Shown here in pieces: positions 34,446-46,218 of a stretch of 64,000 nucleotides of DNA (position 1 is its first letter; each line of letters opens with the position of its first letter). The position numbers and the translations under genes were made by a program. Origin of the DNA: Terebella lapidaria (taxonomy: Eukaryota > Annelida > Polychaeta > Terebellida > Terebellidae). Below the pieces are notes generated by a model that worked only from the letters and a program-made list of their open reading frames with translations, had not been told where the DNA came from and searched no databases. The stretch lies in NCBI GenBank assembly GCA_949152475.1, contig OX424558.1:38078651-38142650 (forward strand), read 5' to 3'.

Positions 34446-35185
34446 TCCTTATCACTTGCTCGATTCCCGCTTACAGCTTGGTACTGGTCCATGCAGAAAA
34501 ACGGCTACCGAAGGGCCTGAAAACGCGGGATTTTCGTGTTGGATCAATATCTCATGAAATACACTTTACAGTATGTGTGTGCCAACAGATGTGTCAGAGC
34601 CATGAAATAACTTCATATCCATTCAATGGAATCATTTGGATGGTCTACAGGTGTATATATTAAATTATATTTGGTATATTTTGAGTTTACATAGTCAAAT
34701 CTGGAAGATATCTGGCAACTTTATAAGTCAGTGATATAACCATCGTCAGTAAATTGATATAAATTGTTGCAGGTAATATTATTTACCTGAGATAGCTGAG
34801 CAAATCTACTGCCAGAGGCATATTTACCATCAAGGATAAAATTTTCCAAAAAAAACAAAACAAGAATTATAAGAAAAAACATGCTTCAGAGCAGTTTGGG
34901 GGACCCAGGTAAATGTTGCCAGAAATCTCTCACATTTCGATATTAAACTGGAAAATATATCAACAGTATCTAACTTAGCCTACTCGAAATGTTCCCATAG
35001 AATGGCTCTGAGGGTCCCCCATGGCTCTGACACATTTATTGACACATACACACTGATTTTCATGAGATATTGGCCCAACACGAAAATCCCGGGTTTTCAG
35101 GCCGTTCGATGACCGTTTTTTTGCATGGACTAGTACCAAGCTGTAGGCAGGCACCAAGCGACCTTATCACTGTATGCCTACAATT
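34446..35185. mobile_element. Foldback / MITE-like element with ~170-bp inverted arms
   Basis: About 34460-34640 and 34985-35165 are inverted copies. TACAGCTTGGTACTGGTCCA pairs with TGGACTAGTACCAAGCTGTA, and further inward GGATTTTCGTGTTGG, ATATCTCATGA and TGTCAGAGCCATG all have partners. The two arms enclose about 345 bp. Outer ends fade (about two thirds identity), so boundaries are approximate and no target duplication is called. It lies just downstream of the NDC80 stop codon. Confidence 0.7.
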
Positions 35186-35446
35186 CAAACTACAATCATT
35201 TGATCAAGAATACCAGTAGTAATAAATCCCCAGTCAATAAATATGCAGCATGCAAGAAATTTTCCAATAAAAAAGCTACATATGTGTCTAATGTGTCTTC
35301 CTTCAAAGCAGGTATACAAAACAAAACACTCTTGCTTATGATACACTCATGAACACATATGGCTATAAACAAATATCAAATAACATTTGGCATACACAGT
35401 AACGTGTTCTCGATCGAGAACTAAGCTGAACACAGATGCAAAAAAG

Positions 35447-38400
35447 TCACTGAAAATCATCGGACAACAGCTCTTCAAGGTCTTGTTCAACTTGCTGCCT
35501 AACGTTCTCCAGCCTTTGCTCCGATTCCGCGTGCAGTTTCTTGGTGTGATCCTAAAAGAAAAGCACCGATTCTCTCATATTATTAGATTTCAATGCAGAC
35601 CTACCAAAATATCTTTACTTAACCACTTTGCCAAGCAGGAAATCTATTTGGACTTCTTAATTCACATCTCATGCTAAGCTATTTATTTATGTCATATTCA
35701 TTCCAAATTTACTCGATTTGAGTCCACATTTGATGTGAATCATGATGTTTTTTTAGTGCTGTTACCTGTATGGTAGCTTTGTGTTCAATGATCATATCCA
35801 TGATGTCAAAGAGAAACTTCTGAAAATTCTTCTCTTCCTTCTTGTGCTCAGCACATACCATTGCAAACCTGGTGGGAGAAAAAACAATTTAAATGAAGGC
35901 TCAGTGCGAGTAATGTGTCCATGAACTTACAAAATTTATTCATTCATTTCTACTGATGGAAACTGTTCAATTCGAAAGATGTGACCATGAAGTGGTAAAA
36001 ATTGTGAAAATTGAAATCTGACTTATTACAGAAAATAATTTTTGCACTATTCACGTGAGTAATCAGCAAAGTAACCCAATAATTACCAAGATATGTCGAT
36101 AATTAAATGGATAAAAACACAAACTTTTTGCCTTCTTCCATAATGTTCCTTTCCAGTTGAGGCAGATCCAGAGATTTGTTAGCTCGGAGTGTTTTGATGT
36201 CGGACTCGATGAAATCGATGTTACCCTCGAGTCTTTGTATTTCTGTTTGCTGCATCTGGCGAAAAAGAAACAACTTATTTGTGAGTCAAACATATGGTAC
36301 ATGTACCCATGAAGGTATTGTAAATAATTGGTACGACGAATAAACTTCAAAAAGATAAATAAATCAGATGCAAACTGAGTTATTTGTCCTAGTGACTGGT
36401 TTAATTGGATAAGTATTAGCACAAATTAAGCTCAGGCATGTAACAGTCAAATGAAAGACTGTTTTCATCCTTACGGTTTTCTGCCTTTCCAGCTCGAGCG
36501 CCATGTTTTGTAGCTTTTTCTCCTGTGCCACAAGCGAGTTGTTGTTGTCCAATATCAAATCATTCAACTGAAAGCGACATAGGCATGAAATTACAAAACT
36601 GTACTGCAAAAATGTTGTCCATATTCAGGTCCATATCTTACTTTTAGTTTAGCTTTGGTGGGCTGCTCTGCTTATAAACATGCTTCTCGAATACTCTTGA
36701 CAAATTCTTGTCATTTCATTTGGATGGCATGAACTGATGAAGCATCAAGCACAGCTGTTAATTATTCCTTTGATCAGCACTTCAATGCTCATAAATTCAT
36801 GAAAATATAGTTTCATCATGCAGAACCAATTGGACAAGTTCTGCAGCCAGACCTGATCAAGGTTTGCTTTGCCGATAATTTCCTCTTCCTTGAGCTGGTT
36901 GAAGTCATCAACACATTGGGTCTTCATCTGTGTCAGCCCCGGCTGTTCAAACAGAAAGTTTCAAGACTGTGTACATGTAAAGTTCACTGGTTTTTGTGAG
37001 ACTATTTTTTTATATTAATAAATTCGTTGGATTTATAAACACAAATTTTAGAAGTAAGTTGAGTTGGTGAATATACTTATGTGTATTGATCCGAAGGAGG
37101 TTTCAAGGTACAATACTGGCAAGTCATACCATGACAATAAAATAACTGACGAGTTGCATAGTGCATACCAATATGGAACCCTCCAAGTATCGACTTTGTG
37201 ATTCTTCCAGGCCACCTTTCAGTTCGAAGTCTGCGCCACGCTCGCGAAGAGTAGGATTTGATAGCTGCAAGACCTGGAGCAATCTGTTGTACTCCATACA
37301 GTTCTTCTGGATCTGTGCATGGTCCAAGCATTGAGATTGATTTTAACTTAGTGTGACTCCATGCATGCATGCAGATTTAAATGATAACAGTCATCTGGTT
37401 ACCCTCCAAAGATTACATTCTAGTTTATGAAATTGTAAATCACATGTATTCAATATTGATAAATAACACATTTAATGCAACACCAGTTCTGCAACACACA
37501 GTAACACGAGGCTTGAACATATACAGGTTTCCTTCACAGGCCCATTAGTATCAGAGCATTACCTTTCACAAAACATCCTATTCATTCATTTTCATCTTAG
37601 TATCTCACGGTTATCTGAATCAAACCATCTGTTTTTGACGTCTACTCAATCCAAGACGATCATTCGATTGCCCACCATTTCCTGCCGCTTGGCCAGTTCC
37701 CTCTCTTGTTCCCAGCAGGCAGTCTGCAGTGTCTGATTCTCGTCCTCAAGGCTCTCCATCTGCTGTTGGCGCGCCATTCGCTCCGTGTTAATCCGCTGAA
37801 CGTCCGCCTGCGAGAACGTCTGCGTGTCGAGAATGTGCTGCTTCTTGCGTACATCAGCCGAAAGTACAGCAATCTCAGACTCTGCGAGGGGGTTGGAGGG
37901 CAGATGTTAAACTTATATCGGATTTTAGCTGAGATGGGATAATGATTCTGTTAGAAAATATAGCTGAATACCTAATATCTTTGAAGCGTAAATGTGCGAA
38001 TACAAGTACTGGAATTTAATTCACAAATCTAGCCTTTTCATTCATAAAGAAAAAATGTTGAGAGCCTGAAGATGATGAATAATTACAGCCAACTTGCACC
38101 CAATGTTTACCACATTACAATTCAAGAAATGGTTGAAATCCACAATGCCTTTTCAACTACATCTGCAACTACTTCACAATTTTAATCATACTGGGAAAAT
38201 TCACTGCCCAGTCGTTCCCCAAAAAGTAGCACACACCGAGTGAACGTGATTCCAGCTCGAGATTGTCCAAGGCGGCGGTCTGCGTGGTCTGGTAAGTCTG
38301 TAGCGTCTGGATGTATTGCTGGACTTTGTCACCGTCCAGACGCATGGAGGCCAGCCTGTCCTTCATCTGGATCATCGGATCCTGAAACCCAGGAAAAAGA

Positions 38401-41400
38401 GAAACAGTATAATACCAGTACCATGTATTAACCAAATACTGCCCTATGCATGGTCTTATACTGCCAGTGGTCGTTTCGTGGAACCCTCGCAAGCACGGGC
38501 TCCATGAAATGACCGCAGGCAGAATAAAGCCATGGACAGGGCTGTATTTGGTTTATTATATAGCTTATATCTGATTCCATTTATCTATCCTGTTAACCAA
38601 TAAATGATTTATTAGAATTCATTCATTAGTAAGCTGAAAATAGCAATCGAAGTGTCAATACCTGTTCAGGAAAAACGGGAATGGGATATTAATACGAATC
38701 GACAAGTATGGTTGCCAGGCAACTGTATGCTATTTAGTATGTAATCTTGCGGATGGCTAACTTATTTCAATTTGTGAAAACGATCTTTGACGAATCAGAG
38801 CAGGGGTGGAATATCATGAATATGGGTGGTTGCTAAGGTGGAATACGGGAATGAAATAACACTCTTGTCGATTGCTAAGAATAAGCCAGTACCATCACTC
38901 GTAGCTTTATATTAAATATAGATACAAGCATTTTAGACTAACAAAGATATAACTCCCATTCTGGAACAGGCCTAAAAGACTGCATTAGATTTCAAACCGC
39001 ATTTATTTCAGAACTTAACTGAATCACTGTTGAATTTACTTTTCCAAACCGATGAGTTGATATCATTTCACCTTGCATGGCATTTCTATTGTTTACAGTT
39101 TTGTTGCATCCTCAAAGTATCCATACCTGCTCCTCTTGCAAGCTGAGAAGTTCTTGCTCCAGACGTCGGTGCTCATGGGTTAGACTCTCCATGTCATCTT
39201 TGTTGCCATACTTTCCTGTCCGGGGGAACAAACTTCTCCATCAAACATTGTGCACAAATCCCTTCTAATTTAATTTTGATTGTGCAAAATGGCAGTAATA
39301 AACTGTCCATGAAATATCAACAGGTCATTTTGCAAACTATTTTACAAGGGAGATCTGAACTTATTAGATCACTCAACGACAAATCAATACTTCGGTAATT
39401 TAAGAAAGTTTCGTGCCATTAAGATTCAACTGAAAAAAGTTATAACCTCAGTATACATTGGATAAAAAATGTTTCTTTTTGTGTCACCAGTGTACATTCG
39501 TAAAGTAGGTGCCTTCAAGACAGTAATGGGGCTGAAAATATATCAAGTCTGTTAAATGTTAGATGTCACTTGTAAGTTTATATACTGACTCATTTCCTTC
39601 TCCAGGTCTGCCTCTAGTTCTTCAAACGTGTCAGCTCCTTGTAAGAACTGCATATAGCTCATTGCACAGTACTGGAACACAATCTGCAAAAGTATCATAT
39701 AATAAAAGTATTTTTATTCAGAACTTACTGCACAATAAAATTTCTGACATGAATTTCAGGGAACAATATCAGATAATTATACCTGTGTAAACTAAAATAT
39801 CATATTTCTCACGTAGGATATCATATTTCTCTTTAAAAAATGTCCAACTTCATTCATAGTGTCACAAATTGATACCAAAGAGGAACTGTATACTTACTTT
39901 TGTCATCGGCACGCTGTCAAAATCATCTTGGTTATTGGGAAACATAATTTTCTCGACATCTGTTGCCATGGTGTCCTGAAAGTCAATAAAACCGGCTAAG
40001 AGCTCTGAACAACTGAATTATCCATGTTTTTTTTACCAACTCATTCTATGCATCTATTTGACGAATAATATCCAAACTTCTCTTAGGTGCATCATCTAAA
40101 TGATGGATGGCGGTTTAGTAGTACATGTATAAGCAGTGGAAACACAGACCATAATTTGCTCCCTGAGCCAGGTCAGAGCCCCTAGCAACGTGGGCCAGGT
40201 ATGTGGGCTTCCAATCGCGTACATGGCCGACTTGGATATGCTGAACGGGTAACCCAAACTCTTCAACAAGTGAGGAAATTGTTCCTCGATCTTGCTGCTG
40301 CATTTGAATCCAGGTTCGATGATGCCATACTTGAACTGAAGGAAAACAGAGGTGCTAGCATGAGTGGTTATAAATTGTTCTACTTCTCATCCGGACAGAA
40401 ACATGCATCAAATACAAATCATGTACAAGAAAATAATTTTTTTCACTTCAATCTACATTTATGTTTTGAATATCATTATCACTATTTTTTCATATTGCTT
40501 GTCAGTATATATAATGTGATATATAAATTTTTGAATACCTAAAACACTTACTTCAAATATATGGATGAATTCTTTGCTTGATGGGGAATGCAGTATCTTT
40601 ATAGAACATGGGTGTGGGTAGTTATTTTCTTGAAGAAACTAGAAAAGACGAGAGAGCAATTATTATTTCACATCTTATATTGAGCAAGAGATCCGTACAA
40701 TTGGCTAATTAATTTTCAACAGAACAGTGATTTTTTTTGGCAAAAACAAAGGATGCATGCAGATAGACATACATTCTGACACTCTCGTTTGTTGACAAAC
40801 CTCAATAAGTTCCCTGATGCACTTGTCTTTGACATGTCGATCGTTGATGCACCTCGGGTCTTTCTTCAGATCGCCACCTCCGTAAGTTCTTGTGCTGGCT
40901 CTGGAAGGAATTTGGGAAAAATCAGTGCAATGCAAATCACACAGAATTCACACTTTATACTTATTATATATACACCATGCCAGTATATATACATATCATG
41001 ATATATACGTAATTAGCCACATTACACTTACGTACATATCATTACCCATTACAAATTTTCAAAAGTCATAATTGGTAGAAATCACATGTAAGTTTACATG
41101 CATATGAATTAAACAGGTATGCAAATTGAGTGACATTCCACAATGATGCATTCTATTTGTTTCACCATTTTCCCATGCCTAAAACGTCTATTCACTGCCA
41201 CGCACACAAATTTTATAACATGGTTTAGGGTACATATACAATTACTAGTAGTTCAATGTGTGTGACATTTATCATGCAATAACAAACTGACCTGCCAGTG
41301 CGTGATGTACCTTGACCGACTGACTGTCGACCCTGAGGTCTAGATACTTGGCTGAGGGAGGGTCGCCCACCACCTACAAAAGTCAACAAAGTCATACTTT

Positions 41401-41930
41401 CAGTTGTTAAATAAATACACAAGTAATCAAGTATGTATATTGTATAAATACAATAGAAATGAAGAATATCGAGGTGGAAGCTGACAAGCATATGGCAAAT
41501 ACTGGTATTCATCAAACAGACAACTTGTACCATTTTTTAAGAGTATTTTACATTTTAAGAAACAAATATATAAGAATGTGATATTGAAACACCATGACAA
41601 AATTTCTTAGTACAATCGCTCATGAACATGATGAATACTAGTATGCTTTTCAGTGCATGTACACGTTAGCTTGATCGATAAACACATTTTTAACATTTTA
41701 TTATCAAATGATAATAATAATATTATATGGACAATCGAACATATAACTAATATTGCAGAGTGATGCATCATAGCTGCCTGTAGTCAAGTATTACCCAATG
41801 AGCTTCTAGACGAGCCGGCCGAGAGACGACTGTTTCGACCGCCGGCAGCAGTGGTAGGGATTCTGCTCCGACCTCCCGGAGCATCCGCTTCATTACGGAC
41901 CCGGAGCGGTCCAGCACTTGATCTTCTCAT
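35447..41930 (-). CDS. NDC80: Kinetochore protein NDC80 (HEC1), 16 exons
   Basis: Outer-kinetochore subunit that binds microtubules during chromosome segregation, acting with NUF2, SPC24 and SPC25. Exons (minus strand): 41930-41795, 41373-41292, 40900-40801, 40638-40552, 40335-40150, 39975-39898, 39683-39590, 39215-39127, 38381-38237, 37881-37676, 37312-37169, 36942-36853, 36567-36475, 36255-36125, 35868-35766, 35551-35447. All join in phase with GT-AG borders to 622 codons plus TGA (human: 642). Residues 1-~75 are a basic Ser/Arg-rich tail (MRRSSAGPLRVR), as expected for Aurora B targets. About 80-197 is the calponin-homology head: DPRCINDRHVKDKCIRELIE, SIKILHSPSSKEFIHIF, GYPFSISKSAMYAIGSPHTW. 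The rest is mostly coiled coil. Known biology places the loop and SPC24/25-binding end there. No interruption is seen, so the gene looks functional. Confidence 0.95.
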
Positions 41931-42026
41931 GACTTCCTGTCATTACGAGTATACAGGCTGTGAAAAATTGCGTCTTGATAAGCCAGTTCGGAAATGTTCC
42001 TAGGTCAGGTCAAGTGGTATTAACAA

Positions 42027-42031
42027 ATTGG
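42027..42031 (-). promoter_or_regulatory. Possible CCAAT box of NDC80
   Basis: ATTGG on the plus strand reads CCAAT on the gene strand, about 97 bases upstream of the start codon. CCAAT/NF-Y sites are common in promoters of mitotic genes, but a 5-base match is weak evidence. It lies between the start codon and the hAT insertion at 42083. Confidence 0.3.
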
Positions 42032-42074
42032 TCGTACGCACCATGTCCAAACGAGATTCACGCAGTAAACGGAA

Positions 42075-42635
42075 GTAAACAATAGGGGTGCAACGATATG
42101 TTTCCCATGATACGATATGTATCTCGATATAGCACTCACGATACGATAAGTATCACGATATGTATTGCCAAAATTGTCAGCATGATTTCCAGCAGGGTAC
42201 GTCCAATGTTTGAGCTGAATGATAAACTGATGCTACAATACTATATCATCCGAATATTCTTCATATTTCATTGATTGATTGTGGTGTTATCCACATTCTT
42301 TTTATGGTTATCCGATATGTTGATGTCGTGGGGGCTGAAATTTTTTATTCAGGAAAATGAAACAAGCACTGTGATTGGTCAATGGCAAAGATTTCATCTA
42401 GATTCAGCCAATAACGAGGTGAGAAATAAAATGTTTGCCACAGAGCTATTTTTAGCTTAGTGTCACTCGAGGATAACCGCATGAATCGGAACACTTTTTC
42501 TCTCGCATACATCATTTCATGTATATCGTGTATGTTTGGTACATGCCTGGCAATACGATACGCGTATCGAGAGCTTTTATATCGTGATTCACCGAACCAC
42601 CGGTGTATCGTTGCAGTTGCACCCCTAGTAAACAA
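42075..42635. mobile_element. hAT-type MITE (545 bp) upstream of NDC80
   Basis: The element 42083-42627 is bounded by TAGGGGTGCAACGAT and its partner ATCGTTGCAGTTGCACCCCTA. An exact 8-bp target duplication GTAAACAA lies at 42075-42082 and 42628-42635, the hallmark of hAT elements. It carries no transposase. Inside, CGATA/TATCG motifs recur near both ends. It starts 153 bp upstream of the NDC80 start codon. Confidence 0.9.
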
Positions 42636-43289
42636 AGTACTAGTATCGTACAGGTGAAGTCGAGTCAGTGACAGTGATCCAACAATGGTAGCATGAAAAC
42701 ACAGGATGACTGTTAATTCCACTTTACCTGACCTAAACCATTTCCGAACTCAGGCATACCTAATTAAGACAACCAACATTTCAAGTTGATCTGTCATTTG
42801 ATAATCCAAAACAAAACTACGCCCCCAGAGCATGTTGCACTGATACATGAAGTTCATGACAATATGAACTTGACTTTACTTCTATAATACACTTTTCATA
42901 ATACACTGTCCATAAAATATTGTGAATGAAAAATTTACTAAATCTGGATTTCTACGAGCCATCCGTCATAAATTCGCCGCATCCCTAAGTTCGCCAACTG
43001 CATATTTGCAAAGCCTAGAAGCTGTCTTTGTGAAGAACAAAATGATTGTGAATAGTCATGATACTAGACTCTCGGGGTATACGGGCTCCGGCCGCCGACG
43101 GGGTGCGGCCCCCGTGTTATAGCCGGGGTGCGGCCACTAGACAAAAGACAGAACGAACATGCAGCCAGACTACTAGTAAATGATCGCTTGCATGTGGGAA
43201 TATCTCATTGCCTGTAGTCTGACATATTCCGTTTATTTGTATTCAAACACATACGATCAATTTCAAGACATGACATATTAAAGACGTAG

Positions 43290-43446
43290 GCCATTTTGGG
43301 GGGTTCATGAGTTTTCCTGTCATTTTTGTTTTCTCTCACTTCGTATGCCTGATATGACTTTCTGTCCCCGGACTATGAGATTGGATAACGTACCCTGTTT
43401 TGTTTGCTCGTAATACTTAATACTGGATATTGATTCCACGTCTATT
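43290..43446 (+). mobile_element. 3' scrap of the same Penelope-like element
   Basis: About 157 bp match 20500-20657, the 3' untranslated end of the permuted Penelope-like element, in the same orientation. Shared text runs from GGCCATTT through TGTCATTTTTGTTTTCTCTC to CCACGTCTATT. Differences are few. It is a 5'-truncated insertion and helps define the element's 3' border. Confidence 0.85.
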
Positions 43447-43916
43447 AAGCGGAGATGACACGAAAGTCCAAAACCACCGCCAGCTTTTTCCGCCTATGCG
43501 ACGAGTATCATATATGCTTGGAATCGGACAACTCTGTCCCTACTTCGTGTGGGTGGACACCTCATCTGCCCCAAAACGAATGCAGACAGACTGACTGACT
43601 GACAGACAGACTGAGGCGACTCAACGGATTGGGAATCCGACTAGTGGAAGACTCCTACTTGTTGTATCAGTATTTTGTACATTTCTAAAAGTTTGTGCTA
43701 CAGCTTGATATTGTTTGATGTTTTTGTAGATCAAGTTGTCGTGTGTTTTTTACTTGAGACTTCTGGGCATTAATATTCACGGCAACTGAACTAATTAATG
43801 TTTATCGTTGAAAAAGCTTTGTGTTGTCGATTGATAATTTCAATTAGATCTTCATGTGACGCTTATACTGGCGTGTCAAAATTATGTGAAACATCAGACT
43901 GTGTTAAAACAAACAG

Positions 43917-44642
43917 TTAACCTCTTCACCGCCTACAGCGCCGGATATTTCCTGCGCAAAACGTAATTGTGTGACGCCTATGTGCCGGAAATATCCGGCG
44001 CAAATTCCTCTCCACATTTCCTCTTGTACAGCCTATATTTTTCAGTTAAAACTCCCCACACAGCTTCCGTATGTTAATACATTGTTGTAGTGTAAGTTAC
44101 AAACGTTTTCTGCTGTAAAAATAGTATATCTATACAATGGGAATGCATGTAATCCAAAGAGAAGCTCTTGGGTTTTCCCTGGTGTTGTAGATGACAGATG
44201 TATATATGTGTGTGTGAAAGCACGCAGAGCAATTATTCTCCAGTGAATTCGCTGTCATTTGTGTCAGTTTGGTATGGTATTCAACATCAACAAACCGTTA
44301 GTTGAACGAATCTGAGTTGCATATAAGTCTTATTGATAATGAAAGACATGGGGATATTAATATCATGTGAAAGCATGCTTTCGTGTATACCATTTTAGGA
44401 TTGTGTGAAATGTTGTAGAATTAGTGGTTGTTGTGAGGTTGTTGCTGTGGTAACTAGAACATACCAAGACTCTCATGCTGCTTGCATATGGCTAGATACA
44501 TTTTCATATTGGTTTAATTAATTTCAATCAACAGTGGATCTCTCTTCAAAAATATTATTGTCATGATATATATTTTGCAATTTTCCTAAACAAAAATGAC
44601 CGGCGTGGGACAATTTCTCAGGTCTGGCAGTTAAGAGGTTAA
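43917..44642. mobile_element. TTAA-flanked MITE (718 bp; piggyBac or Kolobok type)
   Basis: TTAA stands at both borders (43917-43920 and 44639-44642). The ends are CCTCTTCACCGCC on the left and, reverse-complemented, CCTCTTAACTGCC on the right. Near the left end is a paired motif, GCCGGATATTTCCTGCGC and GCCGGAAATATCCGGCGC. No transposase is present. TTAA targets are used by piggyBac and Kolobok elements; the short ends do not decide between them. Confidence 0.65.
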
Positions 44643-45223
44643 TCAATCAACCATTCACCACGTTTGGCGCCGGCATCTTGTATTGATTTGTACAAGCGGC
44701 CGCCCGAAAATGTTGTTGGGGAATTTGGGAATGCAACGAATTTAGGACGGATTGCTCGCACATCCCTCTATATGTAATTTTAAATAAAATACTCGGCCAA
44801 TTCATGCCGTGACGACTGTGTAAATATGCGCAATATAAAACGTCAGACTATCACTGAAATGCTCCAGTCACAAGATCAGTGTGACTGAGTGTAGTCAGTC
44901 AGTGTAGCGTGGGCGATAAAAGAGAAGATTGACAAACGGACAGCAGTGTCAACAAACTTATGTGGGATACAGGCATTGAATACCACGAATATCGCGAGCT
45001 ACTAATTAATGACACGGTTCTAATAGTGGACATCTACTGTGAAACAGCTGATACTGAAATATTCACATAAAAAAACAATATTTTCTTTTCACCTTTTCAA
45101 AATATCGCGCTCATTTGTTGTTCTCGCGGTGCATTTTGGGAGTGTAAATGATAGGAGTTCGAGTTTCGAGTTATGGAAATGTACTCTGGCTGAACCAGCA
45201 TATCTCTGTGATATTCTATCTCT
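44643..45223. other. Gene-free stretch with a possible TATA-type promoter
   Basis: CAATATAAAACG near 44830, followed about 45-50 bases later by ATCAGTGTGAC, resembles a TATA/initiator pair, but no gene follows it. Nothing else is recognised here. Confidence 0.2.
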
Positions 45224-46081
45224 GTGAATTACGGAAGAGGATTAGGGCCACCAAACTAAAAGTTTTTTTTTCTATTTGTCGACTTACGTAACTCGATATA
45301 TCGACTTACGTAACTCGATAAATCGACTTACGTATCTCGATAAATCGACTTACGTATCTCGATAAATCGACTTATGGCTCAGACATTCAAAGTACAAGTA
45401 AAATGAATATACATCGACCGTAATATAGGCAAGCCATATACCATTTCATTGGTTACCTTGGAAACGATAGGATAAAGAATATATACTGATTACTCGTATT
45501 GAAAATTGTATGGAGTTTAACAGTCATTCCACTAATCACTGAAATAATACCAAACTATCCAATTGAAGAAGCCGTTCCAGATAACGTTACGAATATACAT
45601 CATTCCATGTTTAATAGCTAAATAATTTAAAAAAAATATACCAATTTCATTCATGAACATGTTGCATTGTTTGAAGAGATATGATATAATAATTTCAGTA
45701 TAGTTTTTATTTCGGTAGTTTGTTCTGTATTATTCGATATTTAACGTCATAATGGTCGATCATATGCCTACTCAATATAGTGTTCAATATAAATAATGTG
45801 ACTCTAAGCATATTTCCAGTTTACTTGAACTTTAAATACTTAAGACATAAGTCGATTTATCGAGATACTTAACTCGCTTTATCGAGATAAATAAGTCGAT
45901 TAATCGAGATAAATAAGTCGATTTATCGAGATCATTTCTCGATTTATCGAGATAATAAGTCGATTTATCGAGATAATATCTCGATTTATCGAGATAGTAA
46001 GTCGATTTATCGAGAAACGTAAGTCGACAAATCGAAGAAAAAAATTTAGTTGCTTGGCCCTAATCCTCTTCCGTAGTGAAT
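45224..46081. mobile_element. Non-autonomous element (846 bp) whose arms are arrays of short palindromes
   Basis: The element 45230-46075 has ends TACGGAAGAGGATTAGGGCCA (inverted on the right). A 6-bp duplication GTGAAT lies at 45224-45229 and 46076-46081. The left arm (about 45285-45375) is about five units of a ~24-bp phrase such as TCGATAAATCGACTTACG. The right arm (about 45845-46035) is about nine units like AAGTCGATTTATCGAGATA. Each unit contains TCGATTTATCGA or TCGATAAATCGA, itself an inverted repeat. The middle, about 45390-45840, is AT-rich and without a frame. I know no superfamily that fits well. Confidence 0.85.
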
Positions 46082-46218
46082 AGATCTATGTGGTCTTGTT
46101 CTTTATGAGCATTTTTTTGACAGCAAGATCATTGTGAGTAACCCAGATGAAAGCTGGTCTGTGTAGAGTCTGCTGTCAAACACGCTCATCACTAAGGAAA
46201 TTCAAAAATATTTTTCAC

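Noticed and set aside
36063-36422. Long minus-strand frame within NDC80 read straight through introns
   Set aside because: Only 36125-36255 is exon, in a different frame; the rest is intron.
44830-44880. TATA/initiator promoter of a new gene
   Set aside because: No coding exon follows before the 846-bp element; kept only as a note.
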